64,000 nucleotides of DNA, from NCBI GenBank assembly GCA_034440635.1, contig JAOTON010001910.1:248001-312000 (forward strand). The letters run 5' to 3'. Both the position numbers and the translations under genes were made by a program. The DNA comes from Lepas anatifera. Lineage: Eukaryota > Arthropoda > Thecostraca > Lepadidae. The notes below the pieces were generated by a model that searched no databases, had not been told where the DNA came from, and saw only the letters and a program-made list of their open reading frames with translations. Positions 32,653 through 44,092 of the stretch are shown here, piece after piece (position 1 is the first letter of the stretch; each line of letters opens with the position of its first letter).

Positions 32653-34000
32653 ATGGATGACGAGTCGTCAGATGATGAAAGTAACCCAGACTCACAGGAA
32701 CTACAAGAGAAGGCCCGGCAATGCATTCATGACAGCACGAGAAAAACTACGGCATGGGCCGTAGAAACCTACCACAAGTGGGCTGCCCGGAGACGTCATT
32801 CTGAACACATCATACCTGATATAGGACAGTACGAAAACGACCTACCGGCACTGGACAGGGCACTTTTTAAGTTCTATGCGGAGGTCCATACCATCGATGG
32901 TCCCAAATTCACACCAAGCTCTCTCCAAGTACTCCGGACCGGGCTTCAACGGTACTTGTCAGAGAAAACCCCTGACACGCCACTCATGGCTAACCACCCA
33001 GCTTTTAAGCGTTCAAATGAGCAGTTCAAGGCTGCAAAACAAAGATATGCCTTGGAAGGTATTAACAAAGCCGATGGAACAGCAAAGCTTCCCCTCGATC
33101 CTGCTGACCAAGAGAAGGTGCGGCAGTACTTCGCCTCTGAGCGAACCTACCAGGACCCTACTGTCCTGCAGCAGTACATTTACTATATGCTGTCGATGAC
33201 TTTTGGGTACCGCGGCCGCGAGGTCTGGCGCCATTTGAAGACAGCAAGTTTTGTGGAGGAAAAGAATGAACTGGGCCAGCCGAGAATCAAGATCGATCAG
33301 GCGCTGATGGAAAAGAACTATCAGCATACGGGACCCAACGCCACCTGTCGACGTGTAGCAGCAGTCATCGACGATGTGGAGGGGGAGTCTTCCTTCTCTA
33401 CTCTGAAGCTCTATATTTCAAGACTGGGGGGCGCGGTAGTGGAGTGGTCAGCATAGCTGTCTGCCACGCAGCCGACCCGGGTTCAACGCCCGGCGGCTTC
33501 CCTGGACAAGGAGCAAGCTGGCTCCCGAGAAACCCTTCCAACAGGGAAAGAGTTGGCGACGCCATATGACCCTGGCAGTTGGTGCGTCGATAAGCCCCAA
33601 AAATTATTATTATCAAGACTGGATCCCAGACAAGAGGCCTTTCCTCAGAAAGCCAAGACTGCGGCTCAGATGGCAGCACACCCGGATGCAGAGCATTGGT
33701 TCGTCAACTCCTCTATGGGGAAGAACACGATAGACCAGATGATGCCAAGACTCTGCTGCAGCGGGCACTTTCCGCCGCTACACGAACCACTGCGTTCGCC
33801 ACACTCGGGGAACTAACATGCTCCGGCTGGGATTCCCCTTGGCTGCCATCCAAGCTCGACTGCGACTGAGGTCCGCGATGACCCTGCAGTGGTACACATG
33901 CCACAGGACAGCAGAGGAGCTCATGGACGAAACCCGCGCCGTAACAAAGCCGCTGCGGCGGCGTCAGACCTCCCACGGCACCAGCAGGGGCCTCAGCTGC
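32653..34000 (+). pseudogene. Crypton-like tyrosine recombinase, broken by a SINE and a frameshift
   Basis: A site-specific recombinase related to the Crypton-derived domain (DUF3504) found in ZMYM-type host proteins. It would cut and rejoin DNA through a catalytic tyrosine. The start ATG (32653) leads into an acidic N-terminus, a core-binding part ('KTTAWAVETYHKWAARR', 'FTPSSLQVLRTGLQRYLSE') and the first catalytic Arg region ('MTFGYRGREVWRHL'). After the SINE at 33428-33612 the frame continues ('RLDPRQEAF', 'HWFVNSSMGKNTIDQMMPRL'). A one-base shift then precedes the HxxR motif (TNHCVRHTRGTN, about 33785-33820), and the likely catalytic Tyr lies in TLQWYTCHR near 33890. All key motifs are present but in two frames, so this copy is inactive. 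An alanine-rich C-terminal frame runs to 34279. Confidence 0.8.
33428..33612 (+). mobile_element. tRNA-derived SINE inserted in the Crypton frame (copy 1)
   Basis: The 10-bp target duplication TCAAGACTGG lies at 33418-33427 and 33613-33622. The head is tRNA-like (A-box-like GTGGAGTGGTCAGCATAGC, B-box-like GGGTTCAACGCC). The body has 'CCAACAGGGAAAGAGTTGGCGACGCC'. The tail is GCAGTTGGTGCGTCGATAAGCCCC followed by (ATT)n. Removal with one duplication copy rejoins the recombinase frame exactly. Same family as 41524-41697. Confidence 0.9.
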
Positions 34001-34690
34001 TGGGAAGACCACCATCACCAACCAGGGAACCAGGCCGGAGGTGACACGCCAGGAGCAGGAGCGGCACCAGCTGCCGCACCAGCCGTTGCGGCTGCAGCGG
34101 GAGTCGTGCCTCTCCACCTGGCCAACCTGGCAGAGCCGCCGCCACCGCTCCCGCTCTGGGCACGGGTTGCCGGCCCACCCAAGGTGTACTCTGAGTCTTC
34201 CACAACTGCACTTTCCACTAGATTGTGCGGTTTGGATGATGCATTGATTGGTCATGTTACAAAATGCATGTTTGTATGATGCTAACATTGAATTAAACAC
34301 AATGTTCGAAATATAGTTTTGAGGCATGCCTATCATCTTTTTCAACGTGACCAGAGAAAGAGCTGTGTTGAAAAAAAGAACCAAGTTTCACCATTGGAGG
34401 AATCACATTTTTATTCATTTTAAATATTGATCCAAAACCCGTTAGAAAATCATCAAAAAATAAACTAATTAATGATATCACCTATCCACCTATCAAAAAC
34501 GTTGGAAACAATATATTAATTGTATTATACGACCTCTATATATGCTCTAAATAATCCGGCTTCCTAATCAGATTTTCTCTTTTACCTTCCTCCCCCAAAA
34601 GTCTGCCAAGCCCCCTTTTCTTTTCACGCTCGCCCAAAGAAAATCAAGTTCGGGTCAGAGAACGTCCAAAATTGGGCATCATAAATGTAA

Positions 34691-34948
34691 CCGGACTGTC
34701 TACTCGGTACACCGGATGGTATTCGGTATGCTTTCCTCCGGGTGTTTCATTTTAAAGCACTCATAAATTCGTGCATGAAATAGGAAAATTACAATCATTT
34801 CATTCGCGCAATTTTCAAAAATATCCTCACTCGTCGGCTACTATTTTTGTAGAAAATAATGAATGCCCCTCACTTCGTTCGGGCATTATTTCAAACATCC
34901 GAGGAAAGCATACCAAATAGCACCCGGTATACCGAGTAGACAGTCCGG
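34691..34948. mobile_element. 258-bp MITE with ~55-bp inverted repeats
   Basis: CCGGACTGTCTACTCGGTA at the left is mirrored by TACCGAGTAGACAGTCCGG at the right. Homology of the arms continues for about 55 bp to the GGTATGCTTTCCTC block. The flanks are GTAA (34687-34690) and TTAA (34949-34952), consistent with a TTAA target duplication with one change. No coding capacity. Confidence 0.85.
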
Positions 34949-34952
34949 TTAA

Positions 34953-35954
34953 ATATATATTAATTTGACTGTTCCTTTGAATAATTTAGAGCACTAGCAA
35001 ATCTAAAAATTATCTGTTTTAGCTGACCAATATGTTTAGGTACCTGTATCATTTTATCGCCTGTAAAGTTCTATTCTACCTTTGCTTTATTTTATCTTCT
35101 TAGAATTTTTACCTTTAACGTGACATGTCATGTTGATCAATGTGAGATGTGACTTGCCATATTACATTCATCTAGTAAATATTAATTGTGTATGTGCTGC
35201 TTTTTAATTCGCGAACTTAAGCCCTTCATTGGGTAAGTACTCCTGTTGCGCATGCTTTTTCATAAACACATGAATGATAAACATGAATTTAATGACTTTG
35301 TCTTTATTCTTTCGATACATTTCGCACTACATGTTTGGGGACATCTCTTACTTCACTTCTGATGGAGGAACGCCGGTCTTCTTCTTTGACCCTATGTCTA
35401 TGTTCTCGATAGGGCACCTTTTCTTCGCCTCTTTCTTTCTGGTGGTCCCCTCTTTTTCCCTCCCAGCCATCCTCTCATATCTCCTCTTCAGGAGAAGTAC
35501 CTCCGTAGAAAGCTTACACTTTCATCATTCCTCGATCTCTCAGAGGTTTCCTCTCGTCTCGTTTTCTTCTCTGCGTTTTCGACAGCGGATTTCCTTTCAT
35601 TTTCTTTTCACCTTTTGCTAGGTAAATGATGCCGGAAATCAGCCAGCAGTTCGTAGCAATGAAAATAGCAATGGAAATTGCTAGTAAGGTACATGGTTTT
35701 TTTGCGTTAGTCCTCCGCCGTGGCTCCGCCCCAACTCGAAAATCAGCGGGGAATCCCCTGGTTGCGGGTATCAAAACCTAGGTTCCTGAGGATAATGAAT
35801 GCCTAAATGAGCGGTCATATTTTTTATAAATTTTGTCCAACTTGTTCCCAGTACGGCTGCTGGAGTCGGTGTCTCACTGAAGTCCTCAAGGGACTTGTCA
35901 CGGAGACCTCGACCCCACCACCCGAACGAGCAACTCCCACAATGAAGGGATAAT
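34953..35954. other. no gene seen
   Basis: AT-rich sequence. The 35274-35621 open frame is hydrophobic/serine-rich low-complexity translation of CT-rich DNA and is not supported as a gene. Confidence 0.4.
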
Positions 35955-36168
35955 TTAGCAGCCAAAGTTTAACGTCCCACAAAGCACAGGGACGGCCGCC
36001 CGCTCAGGTCACCCTCTCACCAGTCGGTTGCCAGCCGACCTACGTCGGGCAAACTATTGAGCGCCGGAGCGTCTCAGGGAACCGATCCCAAGCCTGAACA
36101 TGCACTGCCACTGCATGCTTCTGAGCAGCGGCCGGAGCCCAACGCTCTACCAACTGAGCTACCGGGGC
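35955..36168 (-). mobile_element. tRNA-derived SINE (second type), minus strand
   Basis: On the minus strand from 36168: tRNA-like GCCCCGGTAGCTCAGTTGGTAGAGC with a canonical A box, then a body of about 190 bp ending in GGGACGTTAAACTTTGG, a tail of the kind shared with LINEs (GTTAAAC end). The B box is decayed. No target duplication found. Confidence 0.6.
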
Positions 36169-36789
36169 ATATGGTACAAAAAAACTGTAAAATGAGTCAA
36201 TATTTCTCTGAGCGTGGGGCGCGCAGCGTTGGAGAGGAGCGGCAGAGTCGGCAAGGAAGACCACTGGTTCGGCACCGATAAATGGAAGCCTCGTTCCATC
36301 GGCGATCGTCTGCATGCAGCTCACCCGGGCGAAAAGCGAACTGTTAAGTGAAATGCGAACCAAATGCGAACTGTTTGACGGGAAAAGTTCGCATGCGGAC
36401 CGGAGTTCGCAATGCGACCTCAAGGGACGATGCTGATTTTTTCAGAACAAAATTTCTGTATTGACCGGAACAATATCGCGTACTAGAATTTTCATACGAG
36501 GATGGGAGAGGACAATAATGCAACACCTAGCAAAGTTTATTAAATTATTTCCAACGGCGACAGTTTTTAACGGTTTTTTAGTATCCCCAAAATATCAAAA
36601 TATAATTGTGATATATTTATAGCACGGCACATGTTAGTGGAAATGGTAGCTGAACGGTCTCTAAATAAAGCAGTAGTGGGTTGTTGCGTGGATTTTAATG
36701 AGCGGTACCATGCCGGGCTGGAAACTTATATCTCTTTGAGGCTGCCCGAGCTCCCGGGATCAAATATTGGGTTAGTGTTAAAATACAGT
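36169..36789. other. no gene seen; contains a repeat fragment
   Basis: GTGAAATGCGAACCAAATGCGAACTG near 36348 recurs around 8311. Otherwise unassigned. Confidence 0.4.
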
Positions 36790-36793
36790 TTAA

Positions 36794-37741
36794 CACGCGC
36801 CCCGCTGGGGGCGAAATTCTCCCCTCCTGGTTTTTCCCAGATAACTTCAAAACGAAGAGACGCAGAACAACGAAACTTACGGTAACTTATCCCTGATCAA
36901 TTTTACACACCTGAACAAATTTTTGAGTTAAGGTCATGTCGGTCAAGGAGCTATTCAGTGTCAAATGACCTGACCTCAAAACCTAAAATTACGAATTTGA
37001 AGCAGCACCCAGGGAACATTAGCAAACCGATCAGTTTAAAACTTCCACAATATAATAAGGTCATTGGGGTCTACAAATCCGCTATCTCTGAATTTTAATA
37101 TTCGTGACCTAAGGTGGGGTCAATTTTGTGGTCACCAGATTATAAGTCTATGGTAAAAATAGAATGGACTCGTTTTCAGGAAATACTGGATAGATAAGGC
37201 TGAAAATCCTCAAACCGTCTATTCTTACCACGATCTTGACCATAAAGTTGAGTTTTTGAGCATCTGACCTAAGGTCATATCAGGTAACAGAAGCATAGTG
37301 ATTGTTTTGCCAATAACTCCTCACTGAATTGAGATAAAGCTCCCATTTTGCTTGCATTGTGTTATATTGTCACGGGGAGTCGATTGATTTGCAACATGAC
37401 TATACCAGGTCACTCTGTGACCCTGACCTAGGTCGAGGTTAGCTCATTTTGACTATTTGGCCTAGAGCTCTATTATACATCATTCGATTTGCCGCGATGA
37501 GAGGAATCCACTGATGCATAAATATTTGCTCTAGCCTCCTGAGGGCAATCTAAGAGGGAAACGTACACTGCTCTGTTGTGTTATGGATCATTCTTTGACC
37601 TATGCTGACCTCAATATTGACCTGACATAAAGATTCTTTTATAAATTCTCTTGTCTTGTCAGAGCTTGACGCTGCCCGTAATTTACCTTTAGCTTTCGTG
37701 GGAACGACATCAAAGGGGGCGAAACACCCCCGTCTGGCGTG
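36794..37741 (-). mobile_element. TTAA-flanked element, type A copy 2, AGGTCA-rich
   Basis: The left flank is TTAA (36790-36793), the right flank TTAG (37742-37745). The left end CACGCGCCCCGCTGGGGGCG matches 6906-7919 inverted, followed by a GGTTTTTCCCAG box and a colinear interior in reverse ('ACCTAGGTCGAGG', 'GGTCACTCTGTGACC' as the inverted pair). The hairpins are GGGGGCGAAATTCTCCCC on the left and GGGGGCGAAACACCCCC on the right. No coding capacity. Confidence 0.75.
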
Positions 37742-37745
37742 TTAG

Positions 37746-38829
37746 GTTGTATTGTTCATCATTTTCAGGGTTCAGAGGACCGTGTGATGGCCAAAACAAA
37801 TATAATATTATGTTATCCCCTTTCATATGGTGGTCATTAAAATTGTCCTTCCTCAGCTTTGGGCACCCCCAATGATGTTCGCAAATCCACACCCCAGGGA
37901 AAAAGCTAAGTGCAGAGTTGCCAGAGTTGCAGCAGAGTTGGTTACGGCAGTTTCCATGGGTTCGTGGTTATTGTAAAACGTAGGACCTTCAGCGACGAGC
38001 TGATGAATCCCTACACTCTGCTTATTGGGGATGCACACGATCAAACTCTGTGGATCAAGCAAATTCGTCACGGCTGTGTCGTAAGCGTATCCAAGCTGCC
38101 AAAACGTGGATAATGTCTTTGGACACCTTCGATTTTCTTAGAAAATGAGTTAAATAAGGCCTGTAGGACCACCATACTTGGTTTAGGAAAACTTGTAATT
38201 CAACCTCTTGGAATTTCGCAAAACAAAATTAAGTTCAATCATATTTACTCAGTTAACGAGGCCAGGACAACCGAGCTCACGTAACCTCACCAAACTAGGC
38301 ATGAGAAGGTGAGAAATTCACAGTAAGGAAATCTATCAATGAAGGAAATGATAACGAAGCAATAAAGGAATATACAATAACAATAATAAATAGGAACAGT
38401 ACAATAAAGGACAGCACAATAAAGCCCAACACATACTTTCGATATTGATCAGATGGGAACTCATATGAGCGCTGCCATCTATCATATAAAATCACTGATA
38501 AAATAACAAAGTTAGGAATAACCGCTTCTTCGCAAATATTGTTCAACATACCATCGCAACTTCAAAAAGCTGTATTCTCGGCTTTCTACCGAATGAACAA
38601 CACCTAACACACCTTAACATCCTAAATGAATAACACCTTAACACCGAATGAATTCATTGTAAACATCGCCGTTAGGGCGTCAACATACCTGCACCTAACA
38701 ATCAACCCTACACACGCGCTTACCTCGCACCTTACACGCGCAGACTGACAGTCACCCACCAGTGCCGTCTCATGCCATCTGAGCTGAGGGACAATGCTGC
38801 TCGTCTTTACACTTACTCTGCACAACGAT
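37746..38829. other. no gene seen
   Basis: Contains short repeats of 'aataacacc / cctaacac' around 38595-38720. No supported coding sequence. Confidence 0.4.
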
Positions 38830-38837
38830 ACTCACTC

Positions 38838-39166
38838 CAGGGGCGGATCCAGGGGGGGGCCATCGCCCCCACCTTGGGCCCATCTTAAACACTGGAAAGA
38901 AACGCCTCCCGCCGTAGCTTCCGGGTCCCTCGCAAGAGTGCTATATGAGTAAAAACCCCTGTCTGTGTATGTCTATACTGACTATACAGTGGGTGCGAGC
39001 GTGTAAAAGTGGTGGAAACCTGTAAAATGACCTCGGGTTGGGCTTTGGGCCCCTTTTTTAAATTGATTTCCATCACATTGACGGTTTTTCCGCGGGCTCC
39101 TCCGAGTCGCGGGCCTCCCGAGTATTGTAATTGCCCCTCTTTGAGGAGGTCCTGGATCCGTCCCTG
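38838..39166. mobile_element. hAT-type MITE with perfect 8-bp target duplication
   Basis: Ends CAGGGGCGGATCCAGG and CCTGGATCCGTCCCTG form the inverted repeat. This is the terminus typical of widespread animal hAT elements. ACTCACTC lies immediately outside both ends (38830-38837 and 39167-39174), the 8-bp duplication expected for hAT. 329 bp, no transposase. An unchanged duplication implies a fairly recent insertion. Confidence 0.92.
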
Positions 39167-39379
39167 ACTCACTCACCCTCCTCCACCACTCACGCCGCGT
39201 CTCACCAATCATAGCCCGTCCACAGCTGAAGCCAGTTGCGGTCTATTCAATCCACCCACCCCGCAGTCACAACAAAGATGATCAGACGCATGTTAGGAGA
39301 TATGAGATGACCGTGAAACTCAGTCTCGAGCACAACGGAACTCTGCATCGAGCGTGCTGGAGCTCAGTATCGAGCGCGC

Positions 39380-40180
39380 TGGGACCCAGCATCCAAAACA
39401 CGAGGGAACAGTATCGAGTACTAGAACCCAGTATCCAAAACACGAGGGAACAGTATCGAGTACTAGAACCCAGTATCCAAAACACGAGGGAACAGTATCG
39501 AGTACTAGAACCCAGTATCCAAAACACGAGGGAACAGTATCGAGTACTAGAACCCAGTATCCAAAACACGAGGGAACAGTATCGAGTACTAGAACCCAGT
39601 ATCCAAAACACGAGGGAACAGTATCGAGTACTAGAACCCAGTATCCAAAACACGAGGGAACAGTATCGAGTACTAGAACCCAGCATCCAAAACACGAGGG
39701 AACAGTATAGAGTACTAGAACCCAGCATCCAAAACACGAGGGATCAGTATCGAGTACTAGAACCCAGTATCCAAAACACGAGGGAACAGTATCGAGCACT
39801 AGAACCCAGTATCCAAATCACGACGGACCAATATCGAGTACCAGAACCCAGCATCCAAAACACGAGGGATCAGTATCGAGTACTAGAACCCAGCATCCAA
39901 AACACGAGGGATCAGTATCGAGTACTAGATCCCAGTAGCAAATACATGAGGGACCAGTATGTTTGTTTTAACTAGTACTTACCCCCCAGTATCCACAAAC
40001 ACGAGGGATCAGTATCGAGTACTCAGGAACCCAGTATCCAAAACAGGAGGGCAAACTCAGTACGCAACGAACCCAGTATTAAAAATGGCATATTGGTACT
40101 AATCCGTATCCAAGACACTTTCTAGGGACAGGTTATCGGTACTAGACCCAGTATTAAAACACGAGGCGAACAGTATCGAG
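39380..40180. repeat. tandem array, 42-bp unit, ~18 copies
   Basis: The unit includes CAGTATCCAAAACACGAGGG and CAGTATCGAGTACTAGAACC. About thirteen copies between 39388 and 39950 are almost identical; further copies to about 40180 are diverged and have indels. Because 42 is a multiple of 3, several frames stay open on both strands and translate as 14-residue repeats (for example SIQNTREQYRVLEP). There is no start context or non-repeat domain, so I read it as satellite-like DNA, not a repeat protein. Confidence 0.9.
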
Positions 40181-41523
40181 CACACTGGAATTCGGCTCAG
40201 CGCTCTCTAATAAGTTCTAAAACATATCCTGAAGATTTTAGCGCCGACAAAGAAGCAAGTTGGGTACCACCCTCATAAAACACTCGTCTCTAGCTTAGCA
40301 ACAGCTCACAGGGCAACATACTCCACTTCACGACAATGCACTTCGACATGCCGTTACTTGACCGGCACCACAGGCTTATTTCAAAGCTCAAAGGAGTTGT
40401 GACTTCGTGGTAAACTACTAACCTGGCAAAGAGCAGAACCAGATGATAGCGTCAAATAATTAAGCGATGTACTTCGCTGTTAGGAACATTTTGAACATCA
40501 TATCAACCAATGTTCGCCACCTCCAATTCTTAAAAAAAATCACAAAAAGTGCTGGCATCCACAAAACTCAGTTATTGGGCTCTTATTAGCTATGGATGGA
40601 TGATGGAAATTACGGCTTGAATTTACATCAATTAGGTTGATGTCACAGTTTTGCACATCTATCACACACTCACTGTTTGCGGACTCTGCTGAGCTGGTAA
40701 AGCTTGTACTGCACATCCGAGACCGAATGCCCCTCAAAGCGGTCACGGGCAACGATCCGCCGCGGGTCCGCGAGGCCGGGAACAAAGCCGTGATTTCTCT
40801 AGAATATTCTACTAATTCAGGCGGTCAACTTCTCCTACTGCCCACTTGGTACACCTTTCTGAAAAGGGGAAAGCAAGTTTTACACCTAGCTGAGGCTGAT
40901 GACAAAATAGTTAACCTTGGGTAGTGTCATGAAAATCCGGCCTCAAGAACAAAAATGGATGAAAAAGTAAAGAACACAGTCATGATGATTTTTTATACAG
41001 ATGCTTTCATTTCCAGTTTGGCCGATATAAGCTATCGTTTTCGGCGTAAATAGTTGGGATTTTTTATTAGAACATTTTTTCTTCCTCTTCTCGTACATTT
41101 TTATTGCCAATTCAAACAGTGCATCAGCAAGTGCTTATAATGCAGGTAGCAGTCACATGTAGCGTATTAAAAAAAAACATTCTCTCGCTGTCTTCAAACA
41201 GAAGTGCCTGCTCTGTTATTATCCTTAAAGACGTTTGGCTGGCATATTTATTATTATATAGTATTGCTAATAAACTATATCAATGATAAAAACTCAGCAC
41301 CACATGTTTAGTTTGAACACGTGCAGTGGAGAGTGGTTCTAAAGTGCCCCTCCCCCCATTCAAAAATCGCCGGAGGACCAATCTGAGCCAGAAGACGTCA
41401 CATAGCTCGACAGTCGGACCTTGACGAGCGCGTCAAATGTTGAAATAACTTTACTTATCTGTAAAAAATAATTTTATTAGCTGACTTTCAAAAGACCGAT
41501 TTATCTTTTGAGATTTTCCCAAA
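40181..41523. other. no gene seen
   Basis: No supported coding sequence, RNA gene or repeat. Confidence 0.4.
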
Positions 41524-41697
41524 TGGAGTGGTCAGCGTTGCTGGCTGCCACGCAGTCGACCCAGGTTTAAGGCCCGGCGGCTTCCCTGAACAAGGAGCAA
41601 GCTGCCTCCCGAGAAACCCTTCCAACAGGGAAAGAGTTGGAGACGCCATATGACCCTGGCGGTTGGTCCCTCGATAATCCCCAAAAATTATTTAAAT
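41524..41697 (+). mobile_element. tRNA-derived SINE, copy 2
   Basis: About 85 percent similar by eye to 33428-33612. It shares GGAGTGGTCAGCRTWGCTG, the 'CCCGAGAAACCCTTCCAACAGGG' core region and a GGTTGGTCCCTCGATAATCCCC tail ending in AAAAATTATTT. The first bases of the head are missing. The B box is decayed (GGTTTAAGGCC). Confidence 0.8.
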
Positions 41698-42009
41698 CTA
41701 CCTAGGCAAAGACTGTGCTGTTTATTCAGACATAGTTCAAAACTTACCTCCTTCTACATTGTCGTGTCCTCCAGCATGCGAGTCATCTGCCTCCTCTCCA
41801 CTCAGGTCCGCCCCCTCCACCTCGGCAGCTTTAGCTCTGCAATTTGAAAATCACACTCAATTTTCCATGAACGGGAAATATAAGAAGTCCCTGTCATTCC
41901 GAACTGTGGAAAGCCTTTTTTTTAAGGATCCTGGTAACTGTAGCTAATTAGAAGTTTCTCCACCATATAAGACGTATTTAATTATATCTCCATGTACTGC
42001 ACTTATGCT

Positions 42010-43457
42010 TTATGAGAAGACGGTATTCTCACCTGACGCGATTATCTCGTCCAGCGAGCAGTCGCTGTACTTCGCCAGGCATCCATCGTCCAGCTTCATG
42101 AGTAGGAGGGACGTTCTTGTTAGCTCGTGGGTCGCGTCCGATTTCCTGTAGCATATCCGTTGCACGTCCATGTCGTGACCCATATGGCGTGTGACGACCT
42201 CCATGTCAAAATCAGCCCCAGCACCTGCGATGCAGCCGCGTAGTATCTTCGAAGTCTTATGACTTGGAAAAGTTCTGGCTTAGTGAGCGGCATGTTCACG
42301 AGCTCGTCCTTCAGGACAGCCCCGGCCAAAAAGTCCCGAGGTGTTAGCCAGCGGATTGGGGAAGAGATACCTTTTCCCCACTGGTACAAACTTTTCACGT
42401 TTGTTCACTAGCATCTGGACGGCTGGAGCACCACAATCCGCTGGTATCAGCGTCGGGACCTTATTACCGCATTTTCCTCTTGACATCACAACGTCCAGGT
42501 CCGCGAAACAATCTTTTTTCAGTCTCCCCCATGGACTTGTTGATCTCTTCTATCGTCTCCCCCTCATACTGTGATCGATCGGTCCACGATGACAGGAGGA
42601 TTATCCCCAACTCTTTGGGTCGGCGTTTGTTCAAGACCAGAAGCCTAATGCTCTGCTCAGTTTCATGAAGTCTGCTAGACTGTTGACTCCGCTCCTCGTT
42701 AGGTTCTCCAGTTTTGTCTTCATCGCTTCAGTGAAAAAGCGCAGGTCACTTGTGAATCGAAGCACGTCTTTATTTACGCACCTCTTTGTCTCCCTGTTCT
42801 TTAGCGCAACACTGCTGATTTTTGTGCTCCAGAATGTGTCTTCATGGTAAAGGAAAGCTTCGGCATCCTTCACGCCCCTGTCATTGTTTCCTGCTAGCGC
42901 CAGTACCTTCTTCAGTGCTGCTAGCTAAGCTCTCCGCCTATCTTCATGGCCTTTGACGGCGTTTTGTAAGTAGGAAGGTCCGTGTGAACACCGGCTTCAT
43001 CAGGGTTGAAGCCACTGACTGTGCGCACTGTGTCCACTATATGATCAAACCCACTCCCGTTCATCAGGGCGTCTAGTGACTTTCCAGCCGCGCTTATCAC
43101 TTCTGCCATCATCCTCAGGCTTTGACTGATCTGATTGAACCCACTGCGCCCGAACTTTTCATACAGATTTCGACCGAACTTTGTCAGTAGTTCGTCCTCC
43201 ACGAGGATTTTTTTCAATTCGTTGTCATGCATTCTAATTAAAATGTCCCTCGCAAAGCCAGTTTTGTCCTCCTTCTCTTCATACACTAATAGATCATTAC
43301 TTATCATTACAATTTTAATATCCTTCACAAGGTCAGGTGTCGGACAGGAACCACTATTCCCGAGTGTGCCTTCATGTTGGCAATCACAACAAACAAAAAA
43401 GGCAGCAGGGGCAAGGCCCGTAGCTTGAGATGGACACTTGATTTGATTTCCGTGCAA
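42010..43457 (-). pseudogene. tyrosine-recombinase-like protein of an uncharacterised animal family, frameshifted
   Basis: On the minus strand, successive frames give pieces of one protein. 43457-42921 has 'DILIRMHDNELKKILVEDELLTKFG' and 'YEKFGRSGFNQISQSLRMMAEV'. 42925-42631 has 'DAEAFLYHEDTFWSTKISSVALKNRE' and 'FTEAMKTKLENL'. About 42645-42490 has 'RLLVLNKRRPKELGIILLS'. 42489-42280 has 'GKCGNKVPTLIPADCGAPAVQMLVNKRE' and 'YLFPNP'. 42204-42010 has 'RHMGHDMDVQRICYRKSDATHELTR'. From memory this order belongs to a large family of uncharacterised cnidarian, mollusc and fish proteins with a phage-integrase-like end (GHD-x2-V-x6-YR). At least three frameshifts make it a relic. It is distinct from the Crypton at 32.6 kb. 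Confidence 0.65.
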
Positions 43458-43799
43458 CGATCTGGTCCCCTTCTCCGTTCTTAAGCTCTATTTTGTTGTG
43501 CTCAAAGTTGCCTTTGTTGATGAGAGGGGTGATCTTATTTTTATTTTACGTACCGTTCATGCACTGGTCGATTCCGTTACTTCTGTTTCGTACATGTGTA
43601 CCGTCCGGTAGTGGCGCTTAACATTGGCCTTCTTCATGGCGCAGTACTGACAGACGTTTTTCTTGATTTCTGGATGTGGAGCAGATCTCTACCAGTTTGC
43701 TCCTGTTCCGCCATTCTAAATTACAGCGGGATGAGCTGGATGACGTAACGCGGTCTCTGTGATCGGGAGTTCTTGCCCTTACACTGGGCGTTTCACAAG

Positions 43800-44092
43800 T
43801 TGCTCGGGTGAAGGAACATCCTTCAGCTGGACCGGCCATTGCTGTACCTCCCGCTACAGAGGCAGCTGCATATCCGAGGGTAGGTCAGGAAGAGCACTGC
43901 TCCGAGGGTAGGTCAGGAAGGGCACCCTTCATCGGCTGGTCCGGCCATTGCTGTACCTCCTGCTGCAGAGGCAGCTGCATATCCGAGGGTAGGTCAGGAA
44001 GAGCACTGCTCCGAGGGTAGGTCAGGAAGGGCACCCTTCATCGGCTGGTCCGGCCATTGCTGTACCTCCTGCTGCAGAGGCAGCTGCATATC
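43800..44092. repeat. 109-bp satellite array, left block
   Basis: Head-to-tail copies with period 109 bp (CATATCCGAGG anchor at 43871, 43980 and 44089). Each unit contains CGGCTGGTCCGGCCATTGC, GCAGAGGCAGCTGCATATC and two copies of CTCCGAGGGTAGGTCAGGA. The array resumes at 47036 and 48052; two LINEs interrupt it. Confidence 0.9.

Noticed and set aside
35274..35621. Membrane protein gene
   Set aside because: The hydrophobic/serine-rich frame reflects CT-rich composition; no domain, splice or start support.
39282..39975. Repeat-protein genes on both strands
   Set aside because: The 42-bp unit is a multiple of three and stop-free, so open frames are expected by construction; no independent coding evidence.
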